From Azolla caroliniana (lineage: Eukaryota; Polypodiophyta): a stretch of 64,000 nt of DNA. This document shows positions 8,965 to 18,014 of the stretch, one piece after another. Position numbers and translations under genes: made by a program. Position 1 is the stretch's first letter; each line of letters begins with the position of its first letter. The notes beneath the pieces are model-generated. The model was not told where the DNA came from, searched no databases, and saw only the letters and a program-made list of their open reading frames with translations. Location: the NCBI GenBank assembly GCA_043228905.1, contig JBHGNT010000018.1:15996001-16060000 (forward strand), written 5' to 3'.

Positions 8965-9398
8965 TGTAAAGGAATACGTTGTGCGGAAGTGTGTGCGTAA
9001 ACGCAGAGTACACAATTCGGAAATAAGACAGTTCGGTAAACTCAGAAAACGCAGAGATGGAGATGGAGATGGAGAGAGAGAGAGAGTGAGAGAGTAGACA
9101 ATGTAAAACTCAAATTCAAAATAATGACTCTCTGTTTTGTACATACTTCGTGCTCAGTGAGCATCTTATATACAAGCCTTGACAATCGGGTTGACACAAG
9201 TACTGACAGTACTTGACGCTCATAAATGAGCTGCTGCACAAACTCCCAAAAATATTCCTTTACGAGGAATAACGCTCTAACAACCTCTTTGGTTTTCACA
9301 CCGATGCGGCCCTGTTGTGCGTACTTTTTCACAAACCCAGTCTACGCACTGGGTTACGCTTCGTACTTCGCACTGAATGTTGAGCTTGTCTCTCAACA
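8965..9398 (-). repeat. 5' LTR of copia A1
   Basis: This 434-bp LTR begins TGTTGAGAGACAAGCTC and ends CCTTTACA on the minus strand. It aligns with the A2 LTR (35948-36367) and the A3 LTR (56321-56730), including the conserved pairs CTCATAAATGAGC and GTGCTCAGTGAGCA. A GAGATG/GA run lies at 9056-9095. The flank after 9398 is a different copia remnant. Confidence 0.9.
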
Positions 9399-9940
9399 CT
9401 TCATTATCATTGGATCATGCAGGACGTTCTTGATGTAGGTTTGATTCCCTTCTTCACCGAATGAGACGTTTCCGACATGCTAGATGGGGTGGACAACGGC
9501 ATTCGGGTTTTCACAATTCTCGAAACCAATCTTTATGAGACGTCATGTGATTGGATGCACCCGAGTTGACAAACCATATATTTTTTGAGTTGGAGGTGCT
9601 TGTCAGGCATGATGTCGTCATTGAATTTGCTTTATGCCGCATCATGAACACTTCACCACGACCGTTGTAGTTGGAGTTTGAGGCATAGTTGGTGAGTTGT
9701 TGTCTTGTGAAGGTCGACTCACTGTTTTTCTTATGGCACTCTGCCTCGAAGTGGCCGAATTTACCATTATTAGTATCCGCACTGGACGGAGTTTTTTTGT
9801 CCGTTGGGTCTAACATGATTGCTCCCCCTTCTTCTAGACATTCCACCTTGCGCGTTTGAAACATCTTGTCGGTAGTAGAAGTTTTGTTCACGGGGTTGTT
9901 CTTGGTTGTGGCATCCTTGACCGAATCGGCCTTGAACTTC
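9399..9940 (-). mobile_element. copia C remnant: Gag zinc knuckle and protease
   Basis: This minus-strand fragment belongs to a copia family different from A, B, D and E. It encodes the second half of a zinc knuckle (GKFGHFEAEC) and the protease start (WFVNSGASNHM, where the catalytic D of DSGAS has become N). The open part at 9511-9891 reads 126 codons. A1 is inserted at 9398/9399, interrupting the protease. The upstream side meets a D-type LTR scrap near 9940. Only this piece of the element is visible. Confidence 0.7.
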
Positions 9941-10045
9941 TATGGCACATTAGTTATGATACAAAGGAGGTGGGGTGTCCACGCACTTGGCTGTTCCTAA
10001 TGTGTGTTCTCACACTAGGGAAGTTGAGTTTGATTCTCAACACAG
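9940..10045 (-). repeat. truncated copia D-type LTR start
   Basis: Read on the minus strand, this starts TGTTGAGAATCAAACTCAAC and continues with CCTAGTGTGAGAACACAC and ACACCCCACCTCC. It matches the first about 100 bp of the D0 3' LTR (19576 onward). It is a fragment cut on both sides: the C remnant on the left and a B1 gag piece on the right. Confidence 0.75.
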
Positions 10046-11295
10046 AGTCTCAGTCTTTAGAAAGATAGTGAGATTGAGGTATCAGGATGGCTCAAGTATG
10101 GTTGAGCACCTGAACGCCTTCCAAGGACTAATCAATTAGACCACCTCTTTGGAAGTACCTCTTGCCGATGAGGTATTAGCATTGACGTTGTTAGGTTCCT
10201 TTGCAGACAGTTGGGAGATGCTCGTTGTCACATTGGGCAACGTCGCACCAAAAGGGAAACATGTATCCCTAGAGATGGTGAATTTGAGTTTTCTAAATGT
10301 AGAAGCTCGCCGAAAGGACAGAGAGTCCGTCTCTGACCATAAGACCCTAGTCACAGAACGTGACTCCAACCGAGGATGGGGCAAGTAGAGAAGTCTGTAG
10401 AATAGGGACAGGTCCAGACCGAGGTCAACGTCGAAGAGAAGGCCCACATACTTCTACTGTGGGTAGCTAGGACACTTCTAGAAGAAATGTCAACACTACC
10501 AAAAGGAAAAATGGGAGACTAATGGTGTTGAGCCGAAGAAGATTACGAACAACAAGAACACCTCAGCCATTTCCGCGAGCGAGGAGGAGTTGTTGTTTAT
10601 ATGTGAAGAAAATGAAGCAAATCTCACTGGCGAAGAATCGACATGGGTGTTCGATTCTAATGCGTCGTTTCACCTGACCCCAAATAGAGAATGCTTCTCA
10701 TCGTATACGGCTGGTGACTATGATTATGTGATTGGGGAATGACACCACCTGCAAAATTTTGGGAATCTGAAATGTATGCTTGTTGACATCGACAGGTTGC
10801 AGAATGGTACTCAAGGACGTATACCATGTACGTGATATTAGACTTAATCTAATATTAGCCGGACAACTTGACGACGAAGGCTATTGTGGTAGCTTTCGAA
10901 ATGGAAGTTGGAAATTTTGTAGAGGGAACCTGATCATGGAGCCATGAAGCAAAATACATTGTATGTATTGCATGCACGACTGTGCTGAAACGAGGTAAAT
11001 GTGGCAGCCGACACAATTGGTGAGTTGTGGCATAAGAGGCTATGCCACATGAGCCAGAAGGGTATGTAGATGCTAGCCAGAAAAGAACTCCTATCAAAGG
11101 TGAAGAATGTGCATCTAGATAAATGTGCCGATTGCTTGGCCGGAAAACAAAATAGAGCCTCATTTCGCCCCAGGACTCTGATGAGAAGGAAGAATAGTAT
11201 GGAACTTGTGCATACGGATGTATGCCAAGTTGATGCAAAGTCACACGCCAGTGGACAATATTTTGTGACCTTCATAGATGACAATAACCGTCTCG
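10046..11295 (+). pseudogene. copia B1 Gag, protease and pre-integrase remnant
   Basis: The Gag part reads VRLRYQDGSSMVEHLNAFQG and LLGSFADSWEMLVVTLGN, which are B-family Gag motifs also found in B4 and B5. A zinc-knuckle remnant near 10450-10490 has lost a cysteine to a stop. The protease motif reads FDSNASFHLT near 10650, where the expected D-S-G has become D-S-N. The pre-integrase region has ELWHKRLCHMSQKG and CADCLAGKQNR, and it ends at FIDDNNR. Several in-frame stops are present. Confidence 0.78.
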
Positions 11296-11676
11296 TGGCA
11301 GTCAAATCTATAGAAGGTCGTGGCGTTGTCGACCACAGAAGCGGAATATATGGTGGCCGTCGAAGCCGGCACTAAAATCATATGGATGAGAGATTTTACA
11401 AGTGAGATAGGAATTAGATAAGATCAATTCCTATTACACTATGACAATTAGAGTGCCATCCACCTTGCCAAGAATGCCGCCTACCACTCCAGGTCCAAGC
11501 ACATCCAGAGGAGATACCATTGGATCCAGGAAAGGGTAGAAGAAAAGGAGTTTGCTCTAGTGAAGATCCACACAATGGAAAATAGATCAGATGTGCTGAC
11601 AAAGGTGCTATCGACAGAAAAGCTGGAAGTGTGCCGAAAATGGATCGGATTGACGAAGAAACCCATGCCGGAGTGA
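11296..11676 (+). pseudogene. copia B1 RNase H end
   Basis: After the deletion junction the sequence reads TTEAEYMVAVEAG, then SAIHLAKNAAYHSRSKHIQ and DVLTKVLSTEKLEVCRKWIG. This is the C-terminal half of copia RNase H, including the conserved H-S-R-S-K-H-I region. It matches B5 at 58409-58760. It ends at a TGA followed by a G-rich polypurine tract (GAAGGGGGGG). Confidence 0.82.
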
Positions 11677-11685
11677 AGGGGGGGT

Positions 11686-12220
11686 TCATTAGGAAACATG
11701 TCCCTCCGGATGGGAACGAGAACGTGAGTTGGAGAGAAGAGTAAGCCGAATCAGTCAACAACTACTCGGTCAAGGCCGAAAAATCAATCGATTCCAAATT
11801 TCGGTCGAGGCCGAAAATCGGGTAATAATCGATTCGGCTAATAGTCAAATCAGTCGAAGCCAACTCGGGGCTATAATTTTATATAGCTCATATTGTGTAT
11901 ATGAGTATAAATATAGTTAGGGCAAGTAGTTAGACATAAAGTTGTTAATATAGTTGACTGTGTAAGTGAGAGTGTGTGAGAGTTAGAAGTAACTCTCTTG
12001 TAACCCTCTATAAGGCAAAGTGGAGCTCGAGGTTGTTTCTTGCGAGTCTCCTTGTATCCTATCATATATAGTGTAACAATTTTGAGTTTGTGGTCTCTCG
12101 TGGTTTTTCCCTTTCAAGGTTTTCCACGTAAACATCCTGTGTCCTTTTGTTTGTGTATTCATTTCTTTTCTTTCATTTCCACCTGTGAGTGATAATCGGT
12201 TGTGGCCGATCTTATATTCA
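11686..12220 (+). repeat. 3' LTR of copia B1
   Basis: This LTR of about 535 bp follows the polypurine tract. It begins CATTAGGAAACATGTCCC, a mutated form of TGTTGGGAAA, and ends CTTATATTCA. The conserved GGTTTTTCCC...GGTTTTCCACGTAAACATCCTG segment and GGTTGTGGCCGA near the end identify the B family. Its start is placed to within a few bases. Confidence 0.78.
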
Positions 12221-13383
12221 ACATGTCATTCATCGAAGACTTCTCTAGGCACACCTGGGTATCCATATGCGTTAGAAGAGTGAACTATTCTCACACTTCT
12301 AGAAATTCAAAACCAAAGTCGAAAAGGCAACTAAACGTCATATACGGTGCCTTCGATAAGACGATGACAAAGAGTATTTGTCTGCACCTTCACATCATAC
12401 CTTTGACAAGAGGGAATCTTGCGGGAGTTTACTTGCCGACACACACCTCAACATAACGGAGTAGTCAAACGAAAAAATTGACATATACTTGAGGTGGCAA
12501 GGGCAATGATGAATGAGAAACATATGCTGAAATCATACTGGGCTGAAGTGATGAACACAACTGTCTATCTAATGAATCACTTGACAACATCCAGAGTGCA
12601 CGATATTACCCCCCACAAGAGGTTCTATGGAAAGAAGCCAAATCTATCGCATGTTAGGATATTCGGCTCGATTGCGTACGTAAATGTTCCTGACGAGAAG
12701 CGGCAGAAGCTCGATCCTAAGTCAGAGAAATGTATCTTTGTGGGGTACTCGTTGAACAAAAGGGGTATAAGTGCTTCAACCCCTCTACCAGGAAGGCACA
12801 AATGAGTAGGGATGCCGTATTCGATGAATCGACAGCCTGGTACACAGTCGACTCAGCTCCATCCGATCAAATCGAAACCGATTTCGTTATAGACTCGGAG
12901 GAGGATGATCAACTAAGCCTCACACCATAGGAGAGTCCAATCTCAACCAGATTGAGTGGACCACAAGAGCCACTTAGCGACCACAACACGTCGTGGCCAA
13001 GTTCGAAATTGGACAAAGGATAGGTCAAAATGCTTGAGTACGAAGACTTAGATGGAAATGAATTGGCTCACTCACTCGAGAGTGAGTATGGGGGATTGGA
13101 TATTCCTATCATAGGACAGTAGAAGCCAAGAAAGTGTTCACGAAGAAGAGTGAACAACCATGTCGCCCCACTTGAGAAAAGAACGGGGTCAGCCGATTTG
13201 GCTACAACGACTACATGGCATATCGTTATGCATTCATGATGAAGGTGGTAACAATTCGTGAGCCGGATTTTTTTTTCGACGCCACTAAAGACCCGCGATG
13301 GGTCAAAGTGATGAATGACGAGATGCAAGCACTCTCCAAAAACGAGACGTGGGATCTCTCCCCCTCTTCACCCCATCAAAAGG
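12221..13383 (+). pseudogene. copia D0 integrase end, linker and reverse transcriptase start
   Basis: This is the left visible part of copia D0. It begins inside the integrase core (FIEDFSRHTW) and continues through KKPNLSHVRIFGSIAYVNVP and KSEKCIFVGYSLN to the acidic linker, then to WVKVMNDEMQALSKNETWDL, the reverse-transcriptase start. Frameshifts occur near 12290, 12480 and 12760. The frame is closely similar to D1 at 15000-16150. It is cut at 13383 by insertion of D1 and continues at 18010. Confidence 0.83.
13379..13383 (+). repeat. target-site duplication AAAGG (left)
   Basis: AAAGG before the D1 5' LTR is repeated exactly at 18010-18014 after the 3' LTR. The D0 coding sequence can be read across when D1 is set aside. 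Confidence 0.9.
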
Positions 13384-13605
13384 TGTTGAGAATCAAGCTC
13401 AACCTAGTCTAGTGTGAGAACACACCCTTTGAGAATGTATGAACAATCAAAGGTGTAAAGTCACCACTACTTTCTACACATTAACTATGTGTCATAGAAT
13501 CATATTCTATTACACATAACTAATGCGTTTCCACATTCCCCATGACCCATGAGCTTCTATAGCTCTAGAGAGAAAGTGAGTGTTAATGAAGAGAGAGGGT
13601 GAACT

Positions 13606-13614
13606 TATATAAAG
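13606..13614 (+). promoter_or_regulatory. TATA box of copia D1 5' LTR
   Basis: TATATAAAG about 220 bp into the LTR is conserved in the 3' LTR (17791-17799). The position suits the promoter of the genomic RNA. Confidence 0.55.
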
Positions 13615-13764
13615 CACCCTCCTCCTACTTCATATAGTGTCGGTTATCCTCGCTTGTAATGCTACATTTTTGTACTTGATATTCTCTTTGTTAATATACA
13701 TCTTCTTGCGTACTTCATTTCTTTTATCTATCTTGTGTTTCTCTCCTCTCCCCTCCTCTTTCCA

Positions 13765-13767
<3 letters not shown>

Positions 13768-13804
<37 letters not shown>
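13768..13804 (+). repeat. (CA)n microsatellite in D1 5' LTR
   Basis: A pure CA run of about 37 bp. The 3' LTR has only a short ACACACATAACACACA at the same place, so the run has expanded or shrunk since insertion. Confidence 0.95.
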
Positions 13805-13805
<1 letters not shown>

Positions 13806-13842
13806 CTCTTCCACTGCACAAAATCATATCCGATTCTTTACA

Positions 13843-13854
13843 TGGTATCAAAGC
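13843..13854 (+). other. primer-binding site of copia D1
   Basis: TGGTATCAAAGC directly follows the 5' LTR. It is of the plant initiator tRNA-Met type. Confidence 0.88.
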
Positions 13855-13998
13855 GATTTGGTAGCTCGATCTAGCCCATCCATGTGTGTTGTGTCCTACA
13901 CCGACGCTCAAGAAGAATCGGTCCATCGCTATCATAGTGCTACTACATAGCTCGTGTTCGAGAGAGAAGGAAAAGAAGAAAGAAATCTACATCGACAT

Positions 13999-14665
13999 AA
14001 TGAATACTCAAACGGGGAGCGCTCTTCCTAACGAGAAGTTGGACAGGAACAACTTTGCATCTTGGGAGTACAAGATGCACCAATACCTTGTTGGTCAAGG
14101 CTATGGGGGTTACATTCAAGGAGCACAAGAAAACAAACCCAAACCAAAGGACGTTGACTACTCAACATGGGAGCAAGCGGCAAGTCGAGAAATTGATTGC
14201 TTGGCGACATGTGTCCATGAAGAAGCCAAGATGCCGAAGGAAGCGTGGGAGAATCAAAGGGAAATTTTCGTGCTCAACACAACCGCAAGAAAGCTTCAAC
14301 TCCGCGAAAAGTTGAACAACATCCAACAAAGGGATATGTCCATCACAAGCTACACCTTTAAGATCAAGGAGCTTTGTGACTCGCTTGGCTTAATAAGCGT
14401 CAACGTGGAAGATGAAGAGGTGCAAATATGCCTCAGCAGCCTCGCACCCCGGTTCGGTGCGATGAAAACCGCTGTCCTAGGAAGGGAGAATCCTCCCTCT
14501 TTCTTTGATCTTCAATCAATGTTGTTGGTTGAAGAAAACCATGATGTTAGAACAAGGAGCAATGCCTCTGAAGGCACATGCTCTACACACACTCGAACGG
14601 AGGAAGAGGACATGGTGAAGCAAGAAGAGGCCGAGTCAGCCAAGGACAAGGTGGACAAGGTATGA
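13999..14665 (+). CDS. copia D1 Gag (shortened)
   Basis: Gag of D1, 222 codons, starting at the ATG at 13999 (MNTQTGSALPNEKLDRNN), chosen because A-family Gag starts the same way. The open frame extends further upstream, but that part is LTR and leader. It contains SWEYKMHQYLVGQGYGGYI, TTARKLQLREKLNNIQQRD and SMLLVEENHDVRT, the usual copia Gag landmarks. A short deletion removes the CVSDQLL-type segment around codon 75. It ends at a TGA before any zinc knuckle, so the nucleic-acid-binding end is missing. Confidence 0.78.
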
Positions 14666-14913
14666 CTTATGAAAATAACTGAAAAGGGACCATGTTTGAA
14701 GTCGACCATGTTTGAAAAGGGACTCAAAGCTGACACAGACATAGAGTTGTGGCACAAGAGAATTGGCCAGATCAATCTAAATAAAATCAAAGTGATGCAA
14801 TAGAAAGGAGTCATCATCGGGCTCCTGACCCTCAAAGAGAAAGAGATTGAGGCATATATTTAGCTTGCCTGTTCGGCAAGCAACATCGGCACCCGTTCCC
14901 GAAAGAGAGGAAT
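14666..14913 (+). pseudogene. copia D1 pre-integrase remnant
   Basis: Between gag and integrase only a short degenerate stretch remains. ELWHKRIGQINLNKIKVMQ is the pre-integrase zinc region start, followed by stops. The protease (DSGAS motif) and zinc knuckle that should come first are absent. A 16-base segment, GACCATGTTTGAA.., appears twice in a row at 14690-14720. I infer a deletion of several hundred bases compared with A1. Confidence 0.65.
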
Positions 14914-16077
14914 GTGAAGAAAGGCATACTAGATGTAATTCATTTCGACATAGGGGAACCGGCTCAGACGGCAACATTCGGAGGATGCCGATACTATGTC
15001 AACTTTATCGACGACTTCTCCAGGCACACATGGATCTTCCCCATGCGACAGAAGAGTGAAATGTTCTCACACTTCCAAAAATTCAAAAGCAAAGTCGAAA
15101 AAACCACTGGCCAACATGTAAGATGTCTTTGGTCAGATGGAGGCAAGAAATACTTCTCCGATGCATTCATGACATACCTTCGACAAGAAGGAATCAAACG
15201 AGAATTTTCTTGTCGACATACGCCACAACAGAACGGAGTAGCCGAACGGAAGAATCAACACATCCTCGAAGTAGAGCGGGCCATGCTGAACGAAAAGCAC
15301 ATGCCGAAGTCTTATTGGGCCAAAGCAGCATGCATTGCCGTCTACCTAATGAACCGATGTACAACATCCGGCATGCACAAGGTCACCCCTCATGAGAAGT
15401 ACTATGGAAAGAAGCCGGATCTATCCCATGTCAGAGTATTCGGCTCCATTGCATACGTGCACATTCTCGACGAAAAGAGACAAAAGCTAGATCCCAAGTC
15501 GGAGAAGTGTATCCTCGTAGGGTACTCACTGGAGCAAACGGGGTACAAATGCTTCAACCCCTATACTCGAAAGGTTCATGTCAGTCGAGATGTAGTCTTT
15601 GACAAATCGGCATCTTGGTACGAACCCGGGTTGACTCCTCTCGAACCATCTACGAATGACCTTGACAACACAGAAGACGATGATCAACTAAGGTCAATAC
15701 TCGAGGAGAGTTCAATATCAACTAGATTGAGAGGACCTCAAGAGCCTCCAAGCAACCAAAGCACATTTCGGTCGAGTCCAAAGATTGACAAAGGCAAGGA
15801 CAAAATGCCAGAATATGAATACAATCAATACGATGGCAATGAATCGGCTCACTCACTCGACAATGAGCTTGATGACTTTGATGTGCCTCTTATGAGGTCA
15901 CCTGGAGTTAAGAAAGCACTCACATTAGCAAATGCAAAACTCCGACGCTCCACTTGTGAGAAGAATCCAGTTAGCCGATTTGGCTACAACGACTATGTGG
16001 CATATCACTATGCCTTTATGATGAAGGTGGAAACAATTCGAGAACAAGAAATGTTTTCCGAAGCAACCAAGGATCCA
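14914..16077 (+). CDS. copia D1 integrase and linker
   Basis: This 388-codon open frame encodes the integrase core and C-terminal part. The first catalytic D lies in VIHFDIGEP; FIDDFSRHTWIF follows, the second D is in CLWSDGGKKYF and the E in QQNGVAERKN. Further on are KKPDLSHVRVFGSIAYVHIL and KCILVGYSLEQTGYKCFNPY, then a long acidic linker and the approach to reverse transcriptase (RRSTCEKNPVSRFGY). The catalytic D-D-E set seems complete, which makes this the best preserved domain of the element. A TGA (for TGG) stops it just before the reverse transcriptase. Confidence 0.85.
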
Positions 16078-16911
16078 TGATGGGTCGAAGCAATGAACGA
16101 GGAGATGCAAGCACTATGCAAGAACGAGACATGGGATCTCGTTCCCCACTCGCCCCACAAGAAAGCAATTGGTTGCAAATGAATATTCAAGGTGAAGTAT
16201 AATGCTGACGGCTCTGTCAATCATGACAAAGCTTGACTAATAGCGAAAGGATACACACAAACACATGGAGTTGACTATGAAGAGGCCTCTGCCCTGGTGG
16301 CAAAGATGACGATTGTGCGGACCGTGATTGCACTTGCAACAACGAAAGGGTGGCACCTCCATCAAATAGACGTCAAGAATGCCTTTCTTCAAGGAGAATT
16401 AGAAGAGGAGATCTACATGGTACAAACACCCGACTTTGAATCCAACACTCATCCAACAATAGTGTGCCGATTAAAGAAGCCACTCTATGGCCTTAAGCAA
16501 GCACCATGTGCTTGGAATTCGAAGATAACACAATATCTTCATCAAATCAGCTTCAAAATGTCCAAATCCAACAACTATCTCTATGTTAGAAGCGATTCTG
16601 GAAGCATGATTGTCATCATGCTATACGTGCCACTGGATGATCTAGTCATTAGAGGTGAAAATCTAGTCGACATCAACAAGGTCAAGTCCTTCCCCTCCAA
16701 CAAATTCGAGATGAAAGACATGAAAGAGCTTCATTACTTCCTAGGTATTGAAGTAATTCAAACTCCAGTCGGGATTATGATCTCCCAACGACACTACATC
16801 CTCAACTTGTTATACAAGTTTGGGATGACTGAGTGTAAGTTTGTGGCAACCCCTCTCGATTGGAGCCTAAAGCTAGCTATCATCTCCGGCACGGAAGAGT
16901 GTGAGCCAACT
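16078..16911 (+). pseudogene. copia D1 reverse transcriptase
   Basis: The reverse transcriptase begins WVEAMNEEMQALCKNETWDL, passes two stops near 16180 and 16235, and is open from 16297. [20 protein letters not shown] carries the first catalytic D, and [15 protein letters not shown] follows. The active site, which is YVDD in D0 (18469-18480), reads Y-V-P-L-D-D at 16624-16641, so two residues are inserted. MKDMKELHYFLGIEVI is intact. The frame ends at a TAG near 16912. Confidence 0.85.
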
Positions 16912-17519
16912 TAGTATCAACAACTGATTAGGAGCCTCATCTATCTCACGATCGCTCTACTTGACCTAGCTATCCGGTCGGTCTCCTTAGCCAAATCATG
17001 CAAAAGCCGCGTGACATTCACTTGGATTGCGCTAGGTGAGTGCAACGATACGTGATTGACCTCCGGATTAGTGGAGTAATATCCTGGAATAGCAAGAAGT
17101 AGTCGATTGTTGCACTTTCAAGCACAGAGGCCGAATACAGGGGCACAACTGTGGCTCCATGTGAAGCCGTTTGGCTGAAGAGAATTTTGAAGGATCTAGG
17201 CGTTCCCATGAAGGATTCGACTCCTTTTTATTGTGACAACATGAGCAATATTCATCTGGCTCGGAACCCAATGTTCCACGCACGCACAAAGCATATCAAA
17301 GTGCACTATCACTTCATTCGAGAGCGCGTTCATGCTAGAGATGTCGACCTTCAAAACATCAACATGAATCTTCACACAACTGACATCTTCACCAAAGCCC
17401 TAGGAGTCGACAAGCTTCGACAATTCATGTCAGACCTTGGATTGATGATCCCTGACTTGCCAAGCTTGAGGGGGAGTACAAGAGAGAACCGGAAACCGTC
17501 TGAACCATATACTAGCTGA
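16912..17519 (+). pseudogene. copia D1 RNase H, internally deleted
   Basis: The tether and RNase H start (about 16912-17150) are damaged by stops and shortened; the DANWAG and STSGY segments seen in A3 are not found. The rest, from 17151, is open for 122 codons: WLKRILKDLGVPMKDSTPFY, then CDNMSNIHLARNPMFHARTKH and TTDIFTKALGVDKLRQF. It ends at 17519. A polypurine stretch (GAGCTTGAGAGG) precedes the 3' LTR. Confidence 0.8.
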
Positions 17520-17568
17520 AGTGGACATCAACCGAAAGAAGCCCATCCAAGTTGAGCTTGAGAGGCCG

Positions 17569-18009
17569 TGTTGAGAATCAAGCTCAACCTAGTCTAGTGT
17601 GTGAACACACTCTTTGAGAATGTATGAACATTCAAAGGCCAAAAGTCACCACTACTTTCAACACATTAATTATGTGTCATAGAATCATATTCTATGACAC
17701 ATAACTAATGAGTTTCCACATTCCCCATGACCCATGAGCTTCTATAGCTCTAGAGAGAGAGTGGGTGTTAATGAAGACAGAGGGCGACCTTATATAAAGC
17801 ACCCTCCTCCTACTTCATATAGTGTTGGTTATCCTCCTATGTAATGCTATGTTTTTTGTACTTGATATTTTCCTTCTTAATATATATCTTCTTGAGTACT
17901 TCATTTCTTTTATCTATCTTGTTTTTCTCTCCTCTCCTCTCGTCTTTCCACAAACACACACATAACACACATCTCTTCCACTACACAGACTCATATCCGA
18001 TTCTTTACA
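17569..18009 (+). repeat. 3' LTR of copia D1
   Basis: This 441-bp LTR begins TGTTGAGAATCAAGCTCAAC and ends GATTCTTTACA. It is the partner of 13384-13842. It is followed by the target duplication AAAGG (18010-18014). Confidence 0.93.
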
Positions 18010-18014
18010 AAAGG
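18010..18014 (+). repeat. target-site duplication AAAGG (right)
   Basis: This is the exact copy of 13379-13383 on the other side of D1. Confidence 0.9.

Larger units (their letters stand above)
6360..9398 (-). mobile_element. Ty1/copia element A1 (5' half)
   Basis: This minus-strand copia element runs from its 5' LTR (8965-9398) through gag, protease and integrase to the linker before reverse transcriptase. It stops at 6360, where gypsy G-I copy 1 is inserted; the rest presumably lies left of the window. Its order (protease, integrase, then reverse transcriptase) is diagnostic of copia. Close relatives are A2 (35948-45590, plus) and A3 (to 56730, minus). Confidence 0.9.
10046..12220 (+). mobile_element. 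Ty1/copia element B1, 5'-truncated and internally deleted
   Basis: This plus-strand copia B element starts in the middle of gag and ends with a 3' LTR (11686-12220). Between about 11290 and 11300 the integrase core, reverse transcriptase and most of RNase H are missing, so the pre-integrase region runs directly into the RNase H end. The right end abuts copia D0 integrase. No 5' LTR is present, so a matching target duplication cannot be checked. Confidence 0.82.
13384..13842 (+). repeat. 5' LTR of copia D1
   Basis: It begins TGTTGAGAATCAAGCTCAAC and ends GATTCTTTACA, the same as the 3' LTR. A TATATAAAG box lies at 13606-13614, which is a likely promoter, followed by a CT-rich and CA-repeat region at 13768-13804. 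It is 459 bp long. Confidence 0.93.
13384..18009 (+). mobile_element. Ty1/copia element D1, two LTRs, with AAAGG duplication
   Basis: This 4626-bp element has both LTRs (13384-13842 and 17569-18009), a primer-binding site, gag, integrase, reverse transcriptase, part of RNase H and an exact 5-bp target duplication. It sits inside the related element D0. It lacks the Gag zinc knuckle and the protease, and its reverse-transcriptase active site is disrupted. It is therefore unlikely to be autonomous. The two LTRs are very similar by eye apart from a longer CA run in the 5' copy. Confidence 0.93.

Noticed and set aside
13630-13950. Threonine/histidine- or cysteine/valine-repeat proteins
   Set aside because: They are translations of the CA microsatellite in the D1 LTR.
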